From Circinella minor (Eukaryota; Mucoromycota; Mucoromycetes; Mucorales; Lichtheimiaceae), in contig JAEPRB010000008.1 in assembly GCA_016758965.1 (NCBI GenBank), forward strand, positions 1-64,000: 64,000 nucleotides of DNA, given 5' to 3'. The notes under the pieces are model-generated. The model saw only the letters and a program-made list of their open reading frames with translations. It ran no database searches and was not told the DNA's origin. The position numbers were made by a program, and so were the translations under genes. Position 1 is the first letter of the stretch, and the number at the start of each line of letters is the position of its first letter. Positions 61,517 through 64,000 of the stretch are shown here, piece after piece.

Positions 61517-63144
61517 CAGATTTTCCCCGAGCAAAAAAATAAAAAATAAAATAAGGGACGAATTGTGCCAACATACATTTTGTAGAACGTAGTATCTCAA
61601 TTTCTTTTTATTATTATTATTTACTAATGTATATCAATTTTTCTAATTTTAATTCTTCATTTTTAAAAATAAGCATAAACCAAGTATTGATAAAAAGAAT
61701 ATAGCAAACAAGAAGTTTAAAAGAAGGTTTTTAGCATGTAAATTTAATCTTCACATGTATACTTATGCATTACCCATTGCTTCATAATCAAATGCCTCCC
61801 AATATTCTTATTATTCAAATTAATAAATAAAGGAAATTAAATCAATTAACGCGTGTTGCATACTAGCAATAGACATACACCATTATGATGATAAATAAGA
61901 AAAAATAACCCAATGTAATGACTATTGTAATTCGATAAATATTAACAAATATACGCTCCCTATTATATCCAGCTTTGCCTCTTCAAGTATATAGAAAGTA
62001 TGTTGCACCTTGGTATTGAGGGACAAGTTGAAATTACACAAGTTATGAATACTGTAAAAATAATTATCGTAGAACGATCTAATAAAAAAATCAAATTATG
62101 CTATATTATTATGCTAAAATATATATTCGTTTTTTTTTCTCCTTTTATCTTTCCTTATAGCCACTCTTTTTTTCTTTTTTTTTGTGCGCATGCTCTGCAA
62201 TCGAAAATGAATTAATACCATTAATAATAACATAATGACATAAGACAAGTATTTTTTACTATCGATGACATAATAATTAAAAAGTATTTCCCATTGCACC
62301 CAACACTTTTAATTTTAGTTTGGCAGTTTGGTCAACTGTTCGTTCCCTAATAGGCCTACTTACCATTGCTCGTGCACCCTTTATCTTATTTTAGTATATT
62401 ATCCAATAAGAAAAATGAATACCCACTTGTTCTTTATTTCTATTTGGAAAAAAACGCGTGACTAAATCACTGTTTTCTTTTCTGTTTTTCTTCTCTCTTC
62501 ACCCCCCAAAAAAATTCTATACCGTATATACTCATAATATAGTGCATTATAGTAATATATTCATATTTTTTGATTATGTGATAATTCTATACATAATGTT
62601 TTAAAATGGGGAAGGAAAATTTATGAAATACTTTTGTATCACAAACAACTGATATATTTATCCTAAACTTCCAAACTAATATGTAACACATAATACAATT
62701 TTGCGAACCCTTTCTTACTTCTCAAAGTAATTATCAATTAAGTCATAATTTAAAAAATCTATTTACAGAACATGCTATAACTAATAATGTAACAAAGGAA
62801 GAAACGGGTAAAGTGAATGAATATTTTCTCTTCATGGGTTAGTACGTACTATTGTCATCACTCGACACAATTTTTTTCAAGATGATAAAAAACAATATAT
62901 TATATATTTCAATAACCTATCTTCAAAAGACAGGTTCAAATGTAAAAAGAGAAACAAAATTTTTATTTATTTTTATTCACATGGCGCTTAGGAATCTTTG
63001 GTACATCGCGAATGAGTTACGATATACAATAGTATATAAATTATGACTTTCCGATACTGTCTTTAAAGCTTTTCAATTCACCAAAAAATAAATAAGCTAT
63101 AGAAATTATATGTATAAATATTTATTATGTTCTTTTAATCTTCT

Positions 63145-63182
63145 ATCTCGTGGAAAGAAGGAGATCTCGCGGAAAGAAGGAG
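63145..63182. repeat. 19 bp tandem duplication
   Basis: Two adjacent copies of ATCTCG[T/C]GGAAAGAAGGAG, identical except for one base, standing out by composition from the AT-rich surroundings. Confidence 0.85.
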
Positions 63183-64000
63183 AACGAGTGACCTACCAGC
63201 TTTAAAAAGCAAGAATAATAGCTGAGCCATTTTGACGCACAAGGAGGTATATTCTTAACGAAAGTTGTAATACAGGGCAGATTCCGGCGACATTTTCGAA
63301 CATTAAAAGATATATTTTAGTTACTTTATAATTTTTGCTTCTGATTTATTAAGTGAAGATGTTTCGTTAAAACTGATAAAAATATATTCAATGGTATCAA
63401 TAAAAGTGAATGATTATGTTCAACACTTGGTACTGAGAAACCCCTTTAATGAGAATACATATTTGTTCATTACTAATAGAATGCTGCACTTTCTGGTCAC
63501 TCAGTCCTAGTAATCTTGACCCAGCTTTCTGGAAGAATCAATGACACGATATACATGTGATTTAATTACAAAATTATGTTTCTGCTATCTTATTCAGTTC
63601 CTAGTATGTCTGTTGATAGCTTTTTGAAAATTATAATCTTATAGCACTGCTTTTATAAAATTTTAACTACTATAAAATTGGAACAGATGACTATACAACA
63701 CGGAATGAACGTCTTTCTATATCAGTACAAATAATGTGCTTATTTTATGCTACGTATAATATATACTTACTAATTCTAATCTATTAATTTACCTACACAC
63801 TGAAAACATAAACTTGTATATGAGCTGTTATTTTCTAAATTTATATCCTGCAGGTATGAAGTCGAGAAATTGATATAAGTGTTGATCAAACATTGTGAGT
63901 ACATGAATTTTATGAAGTTTGCAGCGTATCACAACATTATCATGTCGATAAAGATTCGTGGCACAGTACAATGCTATGATTATAATGATAATTGTGTTTT

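Larger units (their letters stand above)
57466..64000. other. Gene-poor AT-rich right end
   Basis: 6.5 kb without a gene I can name. It contains G-runs (57769-57775, 58345-58356), pyrimidine-rich tracts and a 19 bp tandem duplication (63145-63182). Weak coding traces: plus-strand ORF 61328-61516 (listed separately); on the minus strand an open block ending at 60747 and starting after an AG at 60909 (hydrophobic stretch TYTIVTTLVTVLTVVLV), possibly spliced to an upstream block near 61020-61080 (FDAYVVRNNENAHNLHMD). Neither could be tied to a family. The upstream region of the GATA-factor gene lies at the left end. Confidence 0.45.

Noticed and set aside
57466..64000. Transposon or viral insertion in the gene-poor right end
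   Set aside because: No transposase, reverse transcriptase, integrase or long terminal repeat signature seen in any frame.

Overview
This window looks like nuclear DNA from an intron-rich, AT-rich fungus, most likely an early-diverging filamentous lineage (Mucoromycota-like). The evidence is: many 50-120 bp introns with GTAAGT-type donors and TAG/CAG acceptors; fungal-type genes such as a cysteine-rich GPI-anchored wall protein, PAPS reductase and mitoribosomal mL60; and genes usually missing from yeasts, such as Integrator subunit 4 and a PPP4R1-type PP4 subunit. The lineage is inferred, not demonstrated. No tRNA, rRNA, CRISPR or recognisable transposon was seen. Gene models were rebuilt by hand from splice sites; for the recognised multi-exon genes the exon lengths were summed and the frame closes.

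Layout. 1-7.7 kb: glycerol kinase (cut by the left edge), a CDF zinc transporter head-to-head with mitochondrial bL34m, a DusA-type tRNA-dihydrouridine synthase whose catalytic Cys reads Val, and a five-finger CCCH protein. 7.7-13.1 kb: a gene-poor island rich in the palindrome TACGTA around one GPI-anchored cysteine-rich protein gene. 13.1-18.1 kb: MMS19, 24 exons. 20.3-24 kb: PAPS reductase, a small one-TM protein, and an NDUFA4/MLRQ-like subunit. 24.8-29.7 kb: PPP4R1-like HEAT protein. 31.3-34.5 kb: a CENP-W-like histone-fold protein, then complex I NDUFB2. 35-57.5 kb is gene-dense: an orphan aromatic-rich membrane protein, SNF5, INTS4, an IMPACT/YIH1-like protein, RAI1/DXO, mL60, RRP1, CCT8, a BRD8-like bromodomain protein and a GATA factor. 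57.5-64 kb is AT-rich with only weak ORFs.

Themes. Nuclear chromatin and RNA functions dominate (SNF5, BRD8, GATA factor, INTS4, RAI1, RRP1, CENP-W), with a mitochondrial set (bL34m, mL60, NDUFA4-like, NDUFB2, probably the Dus protein). Several pairs are head-to-head with short shared promoters (CDF/bL34m, SNF5/INTS4, mL60/RRP1, CCT8/BRD8). Nothing resembles an operon, a biosynthetic cluster or a virus. The best leads are the Dus protein lacking its catalytic Cys, INTS4 in a fungus, the CENP-W-like protein, the orphan amphipathic membrane protein and the TACGTA-rich island.
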